A stretch of DNA of 34,445 bases from Chloroflexota bacterium. Lineage in GTDB: Bacteria; Chloroflexota; Anaerolineae; Anaerolineales; UBA11579. The translations under genes and the position numbers were made by a program. Location of the stretch: the NCBI GenBank assembly GCA_023485685.1, contig JAMCZK010000051.1, forward strand, positions 1 through 34,445, read 5' to 3'. The notes beneath the pieces were generated by a model that worked only from the letters and a program-made list of their open reading frames with translations, had not been told where the DNA came from and did no database searches. Below, piece after piece: positions 26,701 through 32,771 of the stretch (position 1 is its first letter; each line of letters opens with the position of its first letter).

Positions 26701-27130
26701 TTATTTTCCTGAAAGTAATTCTTCCAAAACTTCTGCGGCATGAACTTGCATAGAAGGTATCAGATGGCCGTGCATATCAAAGTAATACTCGGCTTGGCAT
26801 CCCCCAGTCTGTGAGATGCTATCAGCACATCAACACCTAGCGAAGCAGTCGTGTGTCGTAAGTCGTGAAAACGGATCGGCGGCACTTCAGCCAGTCGCAA
26901 GAGTTTCCTAAACGCCTTGGTCAAGTTGGTTGGGTCCATCGGAGTACCAACAGCGGAAGGGAAAACGAAATTCAAATCCTGCCAAAGCCCTTCGGCCTTC
27001 TCAGCATCAAAGCCATTCCGGATTTTTTTGCAACTGAGCGAATAGTCGCTGCGCAAGTTGATTTCGGAGACTTGGTTGTTACTCTGTACCTCGCAGGAAT
27101 AGGCCTGGCCGTAAGCAGTAATGTGAATTG
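26701..27130 (-). pseudogene. Tyrosine recombinase (integrase) remnant
   Basis: The main open part (27056-26760) matches the C-terminal catalytic domain of phage-type integrases. It has DLNFVFPSAVGTPMDPTNL, KAFRKLLRLAEVPPIRFHDLRHTTASL with the HxLRH arginine, then SHRLGDAKPSITL. A one-base deletion near 26779 breaks the frame. The shifted frame continues DMHGHLIPSMQVHAAEVLEELLSGK to a stop at 26701. In this tail the expected catalytic Tyr of the D-I-Y-G-H type motif reads His. Upstream to about 27130 only frame-broken traces remain (TTKSPKS), and the N-terminal domains are missing. It is adjacent to tRNA-Lys, its likely target. Confidence 0.85.
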
Positions 27131-27262
27131 ATCACCGTATTGCAGATCTTGCCCACACCCTTGAGGTGTGCCACAAAGAGGGTATCCTGCCCGGCCTTCT
27201 AGCTCACACCGCTCCGTGAGGCTTTAGCGGCGAATCATCAACTTCAATCTGCCTTTAATCAG
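27131..27262. other. No gene seen
   Basis: This gap between the integrase remnant and the next gene shows only a small hairpin of CACACC and GGTGTG arms near 27150-27170 and no coding pattern. It is probably decayed island sequence. Confidence 0.4.
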
Positions 27263-27589
27263 TTAGGGCGCGTTACAAATAGGGGCTGGAACCCAACTGG
27301 GGCATGGCATCCCTGGCCCCGTTAGGTCCACTCCATCATCAGAGGAATCAACCGGCGCACTCGTGGGAGTGTCACTTGGGGCAAGTGTGGGGGTCTCGGT
27401 TGGCATTCTGGTAGCAGTTTGGGTCGGAGTGAGGGTTGAGGTAGGGGTTGAAGTGGGGGTTGAAGTAGGGGTTGATGTCGCGGTCGAGGTCGGGGTTAAA
27501 GTCGGGGGTGTTAGTATTGGTGCTACCACCTTGTACGTCCCAAAAATAACCAGCAACACTATAGCTACCGCTATTACATATTTTGTCAT
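27263..27589 (-). CDS. Signal-anchored protein with a Thr-Pro-rich linker
   Basis: A 108-residue protein. The N-terminal hydrophobic helix (about 4-27) is an anchor or uncleaved signal. Residues 28-78 are a low-complexity linker built on TPTSTPTS-type units, encoded by a degenerate GGGGTTGAAGTA-type minisatellite on the plus strand. The short C-terminal part has two cysteines (PCPSWVPAPIC). Such linkers are common in cell-surface proteins of Anaerolineae. AGGA directly precedes the ATG, a weak ribosome-binding site. The function is unknown, and it may be a truncated surface protein that lost its folded domain. Confidence 0.5.
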   Translation of the reverse strand: MTKYVIAVAIVLLVIFGTYKVVAPILTPPTLTPTSTATSTPTSTPTSTPTSTLTPTQTATRMPTETPTLAPSDTPTSAPVDSSDDGVDLTGPGMPCPSWVPAPICNAP

Positions 27590-27739
27590 TCCTCGCTCGC
27601 TTTCTTATTGACTTGCTAGTGTAAACTATTTTCTGTAAATTTTTAGAAAGTAGGTCAGGTATCCCTTCGGCTTCGCAGGGAGGCTCTTTCAGAAGGTCTA
27701 GAAGCCAATGAAAGGAAAGACCATGACCCACCTTGACGA

Positions 27740-27960
27740 TTGTACTTTATCGAAAGAGTTCTCGAGCCGTTGGGCAATGCAGGCTTGGAGGGACCGCCAG
27801 AGATGATCCGCATCCTGGTTAACCAAGCTATGCAATTGGAACGACAGCAACATCTCCATGTGGCGCCCTTTGTACGCAACCCGGAGCGGCATGGCCGAGC
27901 GAATGGCTATAAACGCCAGAGGTCGAGAGGCGAGTGGGCGAAATCACCTTCGACCTTGGT
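27740..27960 (+). pseudogene. IS256-family transposase N-terminal remnant
   Basis: The frame gives PPEMIRILVNQAMQLERQQH, then VAPFVRNPERHGRANGYK, which matches the N-terminal part of IS256/Mutator transposases (ERxxxLGxxPYERxxERxGxANGYK pattern). After GYK the frame is broken: GEITFD, expected next, is found in another frame a few codons later. The sequence then ends at a 12-bp inverted repeat at 27961-27991. The DDE catalytic domain is missing. Confidence 0.72.
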
Positions 27961-27991
27961 ACAGTACAATTGTCCTGGGCAATTGTACTGT
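27961..27991. repeat. 12-bp perfect palindromic repeat
   Basis: ACAGTACAATTG and CAATTGTACTGT around TCCTGGG. It lies exactly where homology to the IS256 transposase stops, so it may mark an inserted small palindromic element or a deletion joint. No T-run follows. Confidence 0.6.
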
Positions 27992-28288
27992 TAAAAGACA
28001 GGGCAAATGACCCTTGTGGTGTCGAAAACCTGAGTAGATGATTGCTTACTGAAATGAAAGGGGCTAAGTGGGTGCGAAGCAAGAAAAGGAGCAATTCGAT
28101 AACCCCTTGCGTACTTATAAAAAATTGGTCAAAGTTGACTGTATTTGCTAAATTGAAGCTGTTTATTAAGACTATTTGGTATGCAGGACTGAATAACAAC
28201 CTGAGCGCAGCGGATAGGAGTTCGCCAATCTACCCCCGAAAAAGGGGAGAATTTTACAAGATTGTGTGACCCCTCGAATCCGGTTTGG
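27992..28288. other. No supported gene
   Basis: These 297 bases are AT-rich. A 75-codon frame at 28042-28269 starts at TTG without a ribosome-binding site, and I see no family pattern in it. The region probably contains decayed element sequence and the 3' flank of the HTH gene. Confidence 0.4.
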
Positions 28289-28609
28289 TTACCTCCTTTT
28301 TAAATTGGCTTCCATGGTTGCTAGCAGATTCTGCTTCTGCTTATCTGTTAGTTTGTCCCAGTTTTTGACAATGAATAGAAGTGTAGAATCTAGGTCCCTC
28401 CCCATTAGTTCGTAAACTTCAGTTCCTAGCTTAACCGCCATTTTCGCAATATTTTCATCATCTGGCAACCGTCTGCCATTGATATATTGACTCAACGACA
28501 CACGCGAGATTTGCAAGAAATCGGCAAATTCCCCTAGGGTGGTTCTCCTTCGTTGAGTGGCTTGCCACATTAAAAACTGTGTCTCAAGCCATTGTGAAAA
28601 TTTTGACAT
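28289..28609 (-). CDS. Soluble XRE-type HTH regulator
   Basis: A 106-residue cytoplasmic DNA-binding protein. Residues 23-70 form an XRE-like domain: TTLGEFADFLQISRVSLSQY, then INGRRLPDDENIAKMAVKLG and EVYELMG. A helical C-terminus follows (about 74-106). Its first 69 residues match the N-terminus of the HTH-membrane-pentapeptide protein at 29300 at roughly half of positions, including MS.FS.WLE at the start and ISRVSLSQY. The two are therefore paralogues. It is divergent from the secreted-protein gene, with an inverted repeat over that gene's promoter as a possible operator. No clear ribosome-binding site precedes its ATG. Confidence 0.85.
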   Translation of the reverse strand: MSKFSQWLETQFLMWQATQRRRTTLGEFADFLQISRVSLSQYINGRRLPDDENIAKMAVKLGTEVYELMGRDLDSTLLFIVKNWDKLTDKQKQNLLATMEANLKRR

Positions 28610-28670
28610 TCTTCTATGCTACCAGATTGTGAAATAATACAGGTGTTCTAGCTGTTAAATTTATTAACGA

Positions 28671-28699
28671 TTGACTTAATTTGTAATTAATGTTACAAA
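28671..28699 (+). promoter_or_regulatory. Promoter with overlapping operator before the secreted-protein gene
   Basis: TTGACT (28671-28676), a 17-nt spacer, then TACAAA (28694-28699). A perfect inverted repeat, TTTGTAA-N6-TTACAAA (28680-28699), covers the spacer and the -10 box, where a repressor would block polymerase. The two neighbouring HTH proteins are the obvious candidates. Confidence 0.5.
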
Positions 28700-28757
28700 C
28701 ATAAACGAAAGGGCGAATCAATCGGCTCGAACACCCAGTAGTAAGGAGGATTTTGCA

Positions 28758-29183
28758 ATGAGAAAAACAACTGTTTCTGTGGTGCTGGCCATCCTGATGT
28801 TGGTTGTCGGTTTTGGGGCCACACCCGCATATGCTGCAGGTGTACATTGCAGCAACGCTGACCTTTCCTTTAGCTACGATGCCACTACATTCAACGTATC
28901 ATGGGTAGGGAACTCAAGAGTTACCGGCGCCTGGCTGGTTGTCCCCAATGGTATCGCTGGCAGAAGTACGGCCCTTGGGATTCCATATTTCTTCATCCCA
29001 GTCAGCGGGGCTGGATCCAGGGCATTTCCTGGGGATGCCACACTTGTCCACAGTGGATCAGGTTCGACAGTCGATCTCCCTGAAGGCGGGTATACGCACT
29101 CCTACCTCCTGGTTCGCACAACCCAGGGCTTTTGCAAGACGCCACTACCCAACTTCTCAGTCGACTTTCTACCGAAGCAATAA
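28758..29183 (+). CDS. Small secreted protein of unknown function
   Basis: A 141-residue protein with a standard signal peptide (basic MRKTT, hydrophobic 6-20, cleavage likely after AYA at 26). The mature part of about 115 residues is mostly beta-like with aromatic and Gly/Ser-rich turns and has two cysteines (in VHCSNAD and GFCKTP), likely a disulfide. I do not recognise a family. AAGGAGG, 9 nt before the ATG, is a strong ribosome-binding site. It sits between two paralogous HTH genes and ends at a terminator, so it is an independent transcript and a likely target of one or both regulators. Confidence 0.8.
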   Translation: MRKTTVSVVLAILMLVVGFGATPAYAAGVHCSNADLSFSYDATTFNVSWVGNSRVTGAWLVVPNGIAGRSTALGIPYFFIPVSGAGSRAFPGDATLVHSGSGSTVDLPEGGYTHSYLLVRTTQGFCKTPLPNFSVDFLPKQ

Positions 29184-29222
29184 CGGGATTCTATTCAAAC
29201 TGTTTGAGCTGATTCAAGCCCA

Positions 29223-29261
29223 AAAAGGGAACGGAATGGTTATTGCCCACCGTTCCCTTTT
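29223..29261 (+). terminator. Terminator after the secreted-protein gene
   Basis: AAAAGGGAACGG and CCGTTCCCTTTT form a 12-bp stem with a 15-nt loop and a short T-run. It separates the secreted-protein gene from the HTH-pentapeptide gene. Confidence 0.75.
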
Positions 29262-29299
29262 GCTTTCTGGTGCGTGGACAGCACATCTTGGGACGAGTC

Positions 29300-30226
29300 A
29301 TGTCAAATTTCTCGCGCTGGCTTGAGGAAAAATACCTCAAGTGGCAAATGGAAACTGGGTCGCGGTCAACGCTTGCGGACTTTGCCAAGTTTCTCGGTAT
29401 TTCCCGGGTTTCCCTCAGCCAATACCTGCATGACACACGAACACCAAGTGATGCGCACTTGCTAAAGATTGCAATCCGGTTTGGAGAAGAAGTTTACGAA
29501 TCTGTTCAGCAAAGTAGGATTGTCCAACCCATTTCTATGGGAAATATGGCGCGCAAATACTTTTTGAGATATTGGCCATTTGTATTGACCGTAATCATAA
29601 CCTTAGCAGTATTCGAGGTGGGCCAATTACTTGCTTTATCAAATCAGAATAACAATCCGCAATCCTTCGAGCTCGAAACACCTTTGGCAAGTGAGATGGG
29701 TCAAAATCTCCCGGCAACCGCTGAAGCAGCACGTTTGCAGGCCCAGGTAACTGTGCAAGCCATTCAAAATTTGAAAAAAGGGGTATGTGATATTTTAGTT
29801 CCGGGTAGTAATCTGCGACTGTGTGATTTAAGTGGACGCGACCTTAGCAATATCGATCTTTCCGGTGCAAATCTTCAAGGTGCTATACTCGACAGTTCAA
29901 ATCTATCTGGGGCAAACCTCTCGGGGGCGGACCTAACCGGGGCTTCGATGGTCTCTTCAACATTGACGTCGGCAAATCTATCCGAAGCCAAAATGAGCGG
30001 GGCAAATCTTTCTGGGTCCAATTTTGCGTATGCAAATTTTATCAACGCAACCTTAACAGGCATAACAGCAAGGGGAGCTGACTTTACTTGGGTGAACTTT
30101 ACTGGAGCCACCCTTTTGGGGGCAGATCTTTCTGATAGCAATTTACTTAATGCAATTATGAATATTGAGCAGGCATCCGTCATATATTCGATGGAAAATA
30201 CTTTATTGCCAATGAATTTAAGATAA
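29300..30226 (+). CDS. HTH-transmembrane-pentapeptide-repeat fusion protein
   Basis: A 308-residue protein in three parts. Residues 1-70 are an XRE-like DNA-binding domain paralogous to the protein at 28289-28609 (STLADFAKFLGISRVSLSQY). About 92-113 is a single transmembrane helix (WPFVLTVIITLAVFEVGQLL). Residues 114-165 are a linker. Residues about 171-290 are a pentapeptide-repeat domain with A(N/D)LSG-type units (ANLSGADLTG, ANLSEAKMSG, ADLSDS), about 24 units or six coils of a right-handed beta-helix. A cytoplasmic HTH would put the repeats outside the membrane. By analogy with ToxR-like one-component regulators it could sense an external signal. The longer frame to 29243 lies in the upstream terminator and is rejected. 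Confidence 0.86.
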   Translation: MSNFSRWLEEKYLKWQMETGSRSTLADFAKFLGISRVSLSQYLHDTRTPSDAHLLKIAIRFGEEVYESVQQSRIVQPISMGNMARKYFLRYWPFVLTVIITLAVFEVGQLLALSNQNNNPQSFELETPLASEMGQNLPATAEAARLQAQVTVQAIQNLKKGVCDILVPGSNLRLCDLSGRDLSNIDLSGANLQGAILDSSNLSGANLSGADLTGASMVSSTLTSANLSEAKMSGANLSGSNFAYANFINATLTGITARGADFTWVNFTGATLLGADLSDSNLLNAIMNIEQASVIYSMENTLLPMNLR

Positions 30227-30382
30227 TAAACTCCTTGCCATGACCCTGGTAATCGCGGTTTTCTCCAATTGCGGGGCGGAAGACGCAAAATTTTACGCAG
30301 GGCGCCGTGAAAGATCAGTTAAATCTCCAGCCGACGCGGTGAGAGCGGCTGTTGCGAAATATTATCAGGAGAGGGAAGGGAA

Positions 30383-30589
30383 ATGAAGAAAACATACGCA
30401 CAAGTAAGAAGGGAATTAGCCGAGCTAGTGCAGGAACGCCGAAAGCTTTTGGATGGATCACTAAGCAAATCAAGCGGGCCATTGGGTGGAGGAACGCTAA
30501 AGCGAAACTCAATGATGAATGCCGAGAGGCGGAGACGAGTACGGGATTTAGAGAAAAGAATCAAAGGATTGAAGGCCAAGCTCACTTAA
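30383..30589 (+). CDS. Small basic coiled-coil protein of unknown function
   Basis: A 68-residue, strongly basic protein. Two charged helical stretches (YAQVRRELAELVQERRKLLDG and AERRRRVRDLEKRIKGLKAK) flank a Gly/Ser-rich turn, giving a likely helical hairpin. GGGAAGGGAA before the ATG provides a purine-rich ribosome-binding site. It is the last gene of island 1 before the attachment-site copy. No family is recognised, and it could be a nucleic-acid-binding or structural peptide. Confidence 0.5.
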   Translation: MKKTYAQVRRELAELVQERRKLLDGSLSKSSGPLGGGTLKRNSMMNAERRRRVRDLEKRIKGLKAKLT

Positions 30590-30783
30590 AATCTTACAAA
30601 ATTGGGACAAAACTGGTGCCGACTTAGATACCTTTCGAACTGCCTTCCTATCTCGATTTCGGGGCTAGTTCGGGAGTAATTAGCATATACACATTGGAAT
30701 TTGTAGACGCCTTTGACGCTTTTTTACGAGTAAATTCGGCATCCAAACGATGCCTGCCTGAAAAATGTGTTTCGGCTAATTTT
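30590..30783. other. No gene seen at the right end of island 1
   Basis: An AT-rich non-coding stretch leading to the attachment-site copy. No frame, tRNA or convincing hairpin was found. Confidence 0.4.
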
Positions 30784-30824
30784 TTTTAAGCCATTGGTTG
30801 GAGGTTCGAACCTTCCCGCGCTCA
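30784..30824 (+). repeat. tRNA-Lys 3'-end duplicate (attachment site 2)
   Basis: Matches the tRNA-Lys gene from the anticodon loop to the discriminator base (39 of 41 from TTTTAAG onward). The two differences are in the T-stem/loop boundary. The 5' half of the tRNA is absent, so this is not a tRNA gene. It marks the junction of island 1 with island 2. Confidence 0.92.
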
Positions 30825-30825
30825 T

Positions 30826-30857
30826 AAAAATTTCCTCGTAAATCGGGGAAATTTTTT
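30826..30857. terminator. Hairpin terminator at the end of the ArsA operon
   Basis: AAAAATTTCC and GGAAATTTTT around an 11-nt loop, with A/T tracts on both sides. It lies just downstream of arsA on the minus strand and directly beside attachment-site copy 2. Confidence 0.6.
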
Positions 30858-30892
30858 ATCTTGATAATTTTTCTGGGATTTGGGTTCAGTCT

Positions 30893-31819
30893 TCATCCGT
30901 AAAGCAACTTTCCAACCTTTCTCAAACTGGTCAGGTCCGAGACATCGTGATCAAGAAGGGGTAGGCGGGTTTGAAGTAGACTTGAGAAGCGATTGTCAAT
31001 CTCGTCCAGGTACGTTTTTTGCAGATCAGCTCTTGCTTGCAGGAAACGGTTGCCTTCGATCACTTCCGGCAGGATGGTTTGATTAACAAGTAATCCTTGC
31101 ACCGGAATTCCCAACTTAGCCAGTCCGGTTATGGCGCTTTGCGTTTCTTCTATTGGTAGCCTTTCGGGGAGGAGCACTAAGTTGAATACTGTTGCCGACT
31201 TGTTCTGCAGCACATTGAGGGCAGTGTCGTAACGCCTTTTGTCTTTTTCTAAATCCTGCATAGAGTTAGCGTTATCTCCGGTGTTTAGCAGTTCGGCCAG
31301 CTTTTTCCCTTCGACAATCTGTTTCTGCAGGAAACCTGCCCAGTCAAAAGGCATGGCTAGTTCTCGAAGAGACTTGCCGGTTGGGGCGGTGTCAAAAACT
31401 ACCACATCTCCATCCGGTTCTTCCAAGAAGGAGACAAACTGGTCAAAGGTTGCCATTTCTTCCATGCAGGGAGTGCTGACAACATCGTTGCCGAAAGTTC
31501 CGCTTATTTGCGACATGACTCCGGTAAGCCTTGTTAGGAAGACTCCTTTAGAGTCAGTTGGGTTGATGTTTAACCCGCAGAGGTTTTTGACTTCGTTGAT
31601 TGGAACCTTGGCATCTCCGCCTATATGTTGGGCAAAGATCGCAGACAAGCTGACTGTCGGGTCAGTGGAAACAATGGTTGTTTTATAACCGTGATCGGCA
31701 AACCAGACAGCGGTAGCGGTGGCCATCGTTGTTTTGCCGACTCCGCCTTTGCCCCCGAAAAAGAGGTATTTGGTATTTTTTTTATCAGGTAGCATGATGT
31801 TTAATAGGTCTTTATTCAT
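30893..31819 (-). CDS. ArsA/Get3-family ATPase
   Basis: A 308-residue single-domain ATPase of the ArsA group, which in other systems powers arsenite export or handles metalloids and tail-anchored proteins. The P-loop is FFGGKGGVGKTT (21-31). The A-loop region reads STDPTVSLSAIF, where the family usually has STDPAHSL. The switch II region reads FDTAPTGKSLRELAMP, where the family usually has DTAPTGHTLRLL. Cys81 and Cys118 (STPCMEEMATF) are candidate metalloid ligands. The ATG overlaps the upstream gene stop by eight bases. There is no arsB or acr3 permease here, so export in the classical sense is not supported. Confidence 0.88.
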   Translation of the reverse strand: MNKDLLNIMLPDKKNTKYLFFGGKGGVGKTTMATATAVWFADHGYKTTIVSTDPTVSLSAIFAQHIGGDAKVPINEVKNLCGLNINPTDSKGVFLTRLTGVMSQISGTFGNDVVSTPCMEEMATFDQFVSFLEEPDGDVVVFDTAPTGKSLRELAMPFDWAGFLQKQIVEGKKLAELLNTGDNANSMQDLEKDKRRYDTALNVLQNKSATVFNLVLLPERLPIEETQSAITGLAKLGIPVQGLLVNQTILPEVIEGNRFLQARADLQKTYLDEIDNRFSSLLQTRLPLLDHDVSDLTSLRKVGKLLYG

Positions 31820-32183
31820 TTTGGTTTTTCTCTTTAAACTGGCTCAGCGCTTCTTTCATTATCTCCAAGGTAGGAACGCCGTAGGAGACGATTTCGCCGT
31901 TGATCAGAACGGCTGGGGCAGCTATCTTTCCCTGATTAAACATCGCCATCAACTCTCCCATTACTTTCTTAGGGACGCCTCCCCCAAATATGGCAGTCGT
32001 AACAGGAACGATCTTCACTTCGGCTTCAATACCGGTTTCCGTAATCGCTTTTCCTACGATCTGTTCCGCTTGTTTGTCAAAACCAGCCAGGCTTGGAATG
32101 CAGCAAGCCGCGCTCAGGATGACAATGTTTGCCCCGGAGCGTTCGTGATTGACTGTTGACTCGAGGTCTTCGATGATTTTCAT
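31812..32183 (-). CDS. Thioredoxin-fold Cys-Cys protein (ArsD-like by context)
   Basis: A 123-residue protein. IVILSAACCIPSL places a vicinal pair Cys27-Cys28 at the end of the first strand. KIAAPAVLINGEIVSYG has a cis-proline (Pro90) and strand pattern like thioredoxin folds, and a helix ends the protein. The lone CC in place of CXXC, and the position before an ArsA gene, recall ArsD, the As(III) chaperone that loads ArsA. The sequence is not clearly ArsD, so I leave the symbol out. It overlaps the AbrB gene by ATGA and arsA by eight bases. Confidence 0.78.
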   Translation of the reverse strand: MKIIEDLESTVNHERSGANIVILSAACCIPSLAGFDKQAEQIVGKAITETGIEAEVKIVPVTTAIFGGGVPKKVMGELMAMFNQGKIAAPAVLINGEIVSYGVPTLEIMKEALSQFKEKNQNE

Positions 32184-32437
32184 GGCAATGTGGTTACTTG
32201 TTTATTCAAAGCCCCGAGAATACTTTTAACAGTCTCGTCCAATACTTCTGCTTTGATAAGGGCAATGTAGTCAACCTTCCCATTCTGTTCTCCTGTTACC
32301 ACTGCCAGTTTGTCTCCGGCCCTTATTTGTGCCTTTTCCCTTACGTCTTTTGGCAGCACCATCTGTCCCCGTTCGTCGATCGGGATAACCGCCGCCACCT
32401 TGCAGCAGCTGAGAATGTTCTTATTCCGTTTTGGCAT
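32180..32437 (-). CDS. AbrB/MazE-type regulator with an N-terminal Cys-Cys pair
   Basis: An 85-residue SpoVT/AbrB swapped-hairpin protein. VIPIDERGQMVLPKDVREKAQIRAGDKLAVV (18-47 region) is the DNA-binding fold. It is preceded by ILSCCKVAAV with Cys11-Cys12. The C-terminal helix contains ALIKAEVLDETVKSILG. I recall close patterns in AbrB-like proteins annotated as HgcAB-associated, but no hgcAB is present here. A regulator carrying vicinal cysteines, next to a Cys-Cys thioredoxin-fold protein and an ArsA ATPase, suggests metalloid or metal sensing. GGAGGT, 6 nt before the ATG, is strong. It is the first gene of the operon and probably represses its own promoter. Confidence 0.85.
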   Translation of the reverse strand: MPKRNKNILSCCKVAAVIPIDERGQMVLPKDVREKAQIRAGDKLAVVTGEQNGKVDYIALIKAEVLDETVKSILGALNKQVTTLP

Positions 32438-32465
32438 TTCATTACCTCCGGTTTTTCTGAATTAT

Positions 32466-32516
32466 CTGATTTATCAGAATATGCTGATATTATACAGACT
32501 CGAACAAAAATGTCAA
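32466..32516 (-). promoter_or_regulatory. Consensus promoter and operator array of the AbrB/ArsA operon
   Basis: On the minus strand: TTGACA (32516-32511), a 16-nt spacer, TATAAT (32494-32489), both exact consensus. Immediately downstream lie three alternating half-sites, read on the plus strand as CTGAT (32466-32470), ATCAG (32473-32477) and CTGAT (32484-32488). They cover the expected start of transcription. A promoter this strong needs a repressor; the AbrB-type product is the candidate. Confidence 0.82.
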
Positions 32517-32645
32517 GGTGGTCTTCACTAGGGTTTTTGGGTGCTAAGCCCACTTTGGAATATATGGGTAGTATGAACGACATTTAGGGGTAAATGTGGC
32601 CCCTCTAAGAAGATTCAGCTCTGAAAAATCCTTTTCCCCTAAGGT

Positions 32646-32680
32646 GCCATCGGTTGGAGGTTTGAATCCCCCCGCTCTTA
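32646..32680 (+). repeat. tRNA-Lys 3'-end duplicate (attachment site 3)
   Basis: A 35-base segment beginning GCCATCGGTTGGAGG that matches the last 35 nt of tRNA-Lys at 30 positions without gaps. No other part of the tRNA is present. It marks the outer end of island 2, about 90 bases before the core acyl-CoA synthetase gene. Confidence 0.8.
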
Positions 32681-32771
32681 TTTTCGATTAGATTGCCAGC
32701 CCCGTCTCCAACCAAGATTGGAATTGATAAGTTAGTTTTACCCCGGTGTATATGGCATCCCTACCTGTTTA

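Larger units (their letters stand above)
26589..30824. mobile_element. Genomic island 1 at tRNA-Lys
   Basis: Bounded by direct repeats: the tRNA-Lys 3' end (26589-26623) and its copy at 30790-30824 (33 of 35 identical). Next to the tRNA end lies a tyrosine integrase remnant, as usual for tRNA-targeted islands. The cargo is a Thr-Pro-rich anchored protein, an IS256-type remnant, two related HTH proteins, a secreted protein and a small basic protein. The DNA is visibly AT-richer than the ribosomal-gene region. With the integrase dead it is now immobile unless helped in trans. Confidence 0.82.
30825..32680. mobile_element. Genomic island 2 (older, outer island)
   Basis: Lies between attachment-site copies 2 (30790-30824) and 3 (32646-32680). 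The cargo is the AbrB/thioredoxin-fold/ArsA operon. No integrase is left. Copy 3 is more diverged from the tRNA (30/35) than copy 2 (33/35), which fits an older insertion that was later pushed away from the tRNA by island 1. The boundary assignment is an inference from these repeats. Confidence 0.65.

Noticed and set aside
27400-27500. CRISPR-like periodicity
   Set aside because: The short GGGGTTGAAGT-type units are a coding minisatellite without spacers; no CRISPR array or cas gene was found in the window.
27363-27611. Val/Gly-rich plus-strand frame
   Set aside because: It is the complement of the Thr-Pro minisatellite of the anchored protein gene, which has a proper signal helix on the other strand.
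28042-28269. 75-codon frame in the island
   Set aside because: TTG start, no ribosome-binding site, no family similarity; left as non-coding.
30784-30824. Second tRNA-Lys gene
   Set aside because: Only the 3' half is present; acceptor 5' strand and D arm are missing, so it is an attachment-site copy.
31812-32183. Calling this gene arsD outright
   Set aside because: The Cys-Cys motif and context fit, but the sequence does not show the ArsD N-terminal pattern I know, so no symbol is given.
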